Shown here piece after piece: positions 63,364 through 64,000 of a DNA stretch of 64,000 bases. Below the pieces are notes generated by a model. It searched no databases and was not told the origin of the DNA. It saw nothing but the letters and a program-made list of their open reading frames with translations. How positions within the stretch are numbered: the first letter of the stretch is position 1; the number at the start of each line of letters is the position of its first letter. Made by a program: the position numbers and the translations under genes. This DNA comes from Yersinia mollaretii ATCC 43969 (GTDB lineage: Bacteria; Pseudomonadota; Gammaproteobacteria; Enterobacterales; Enterobacteriaceae): contig NZ_CP054043.1 of NCBI RefSeq assembly GCF_013282725.1, positions 1,178,001 to 1,242,000 on the forward strand. Reading direction: 5' to 3'.

Positions 63364-64000
63364 CTTTGCTATTTATCAAATAAATGTAATAAATCATTAG
63401 TGAGCTAGCGTAAATTTATCTGATTTATTGTTTTCATTATTGGTGAGTATTTATTCTCTCACTCTCGCTTGAAACGATTATATTTCACGTGTTGTTTACA
63501 AAATCAGCAATGACATTTGGCATGACTAAATTGAAAGTGGTCAAATAATAACTTTAGTCATCACTTTACTCGCGATACGGCTCTTTTTATGTTTCAGAAC
63601 TGTTGCAAAAATATAATCTTAAATGTCAATGGGACGTTTTTACTAAGTAGATAAATTGTTCAATAGTGTTTTAATTTTAACATTATGATTTATAAAAGTT
63701 TTTAATGGCTCTTTTCGTTAAAGACAAAGTGAAGCCACATGCGATATAAGTTAGTTTGTTTTTAGTTATGTGATCAATTCCACGCTTTATTGGTAATAGT
63801 TGGAATCGTCAGACAAATAAATGAGATATTTATTCCGAGGCTTTTCTTGTGAAAATAGCCTTAAAGAATAAAATTTAAATAATTGTTCACCTTTTCGCTA
63901 CTTATCGATTGAATTCGTTTGAGTGGCCCGTATAATTTGCTCGTTTTTTGCTGCTTGACTCAATGGGGTAAAAAGCAGTTTTATACCTCACTCAGCATAC
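63364..64000 (+). other. rsmG-atp intergenic region
   Basis: About 640 bp with no credible gene. It carries the atp operon promoter (see next entry) and the start of its leader; atpI presumably lies just beyond the window. The earlier part is AT-rich with no recognisable element. Confidence 0.6.
63909..63936 (+). promoter_or_regulatory. Sigma-70 promoter, probably of the atp operon
   Basis: TTGAAT and TATAAT are 16 bp apart, followed by TTGC and a T-rich leader. It points toward the expected atpI gene and is the clearest promoter in this intergenic region. Confidence 0.7.

Overview
The window is chromosomal DNA of an enterobacterium, most probably a Yersinia species. Gene order is the conserved enterobacterial one around the replication origin: spoT-trmH-recG-gltS-xanP-yicH, then fabY-dtd-yihY-yihX-bipA-glnALG-hemN-yihI-csrC-engB-spf-polA-dsbA-srkA-yihD-mobAB, a complete rRNA operon, yieP-hsrA, the rbs operon, kup, ravA-viaA, asnA/asnC, mioC, oriC and mnmG-rsmG, ending just before the atp operon. 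Proteins are close to their E. coli counterparts, and ERIC-type repeats of the kind common in yersiniae are scattered between genes. The species cannot be fixed from this window.

Layout. 1-8580: core genes for stringent response, tRNA methylation, recombination and transport. 8615-16982: an accessory block between yicH and fabY, largely transcribed leftwards. It holds a putative glycosyltransferase-like protein, three tandem PAS-LuxR regulators with the relic of a fourth, a Ner-like DNA-binding protein, and a cassette of two unrecognised proteins beside a sigma-54 activator. 17019-37282: core genes, including the nitrogen regulon glnA-glnL-glnG and the sRNAs CsrC and Spot 42. 37283-43948: an rRNA operon on the minus strand (16S, tRNA-Glu, 23S, 5S), with two promoters, tandem terminators and a six-copy 77-bp repeat array beyond the 5S gene. 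43949-57951: regulators, ribose uptake, potassium uptake and RavA-ViaA. 58142-63363: the asparagine synthetase pair and the origin region.

The most interesting segment is 12673-16578. The activator has its AAA+ domain at the very N-terminus, a central Fis-type HTH and a long C-terminal repeat region. Between it and the next gene lies a textbook sigma-54 promoter (GG-N10-GC) with two inverted repeats at the usual enhancer distance. The genes downstream encode an unrecognised Cys-containing protein and a protein with a Cys/His/Asp pattern like papain/C39 peptidases. This looks like a self-contained sigma-54-controlled cassette of unknown function.

Other observations are the LuxR paralogue array with an apparent gene-conversion tract, the 77-bp array next to a vestigial 5S 3' end, a small membrane-protein ORF between yihI and hemN, a PurR-like site before xanP, paired RbsR operators, and a full oriC with three 13-mers and several DnaA boxes.
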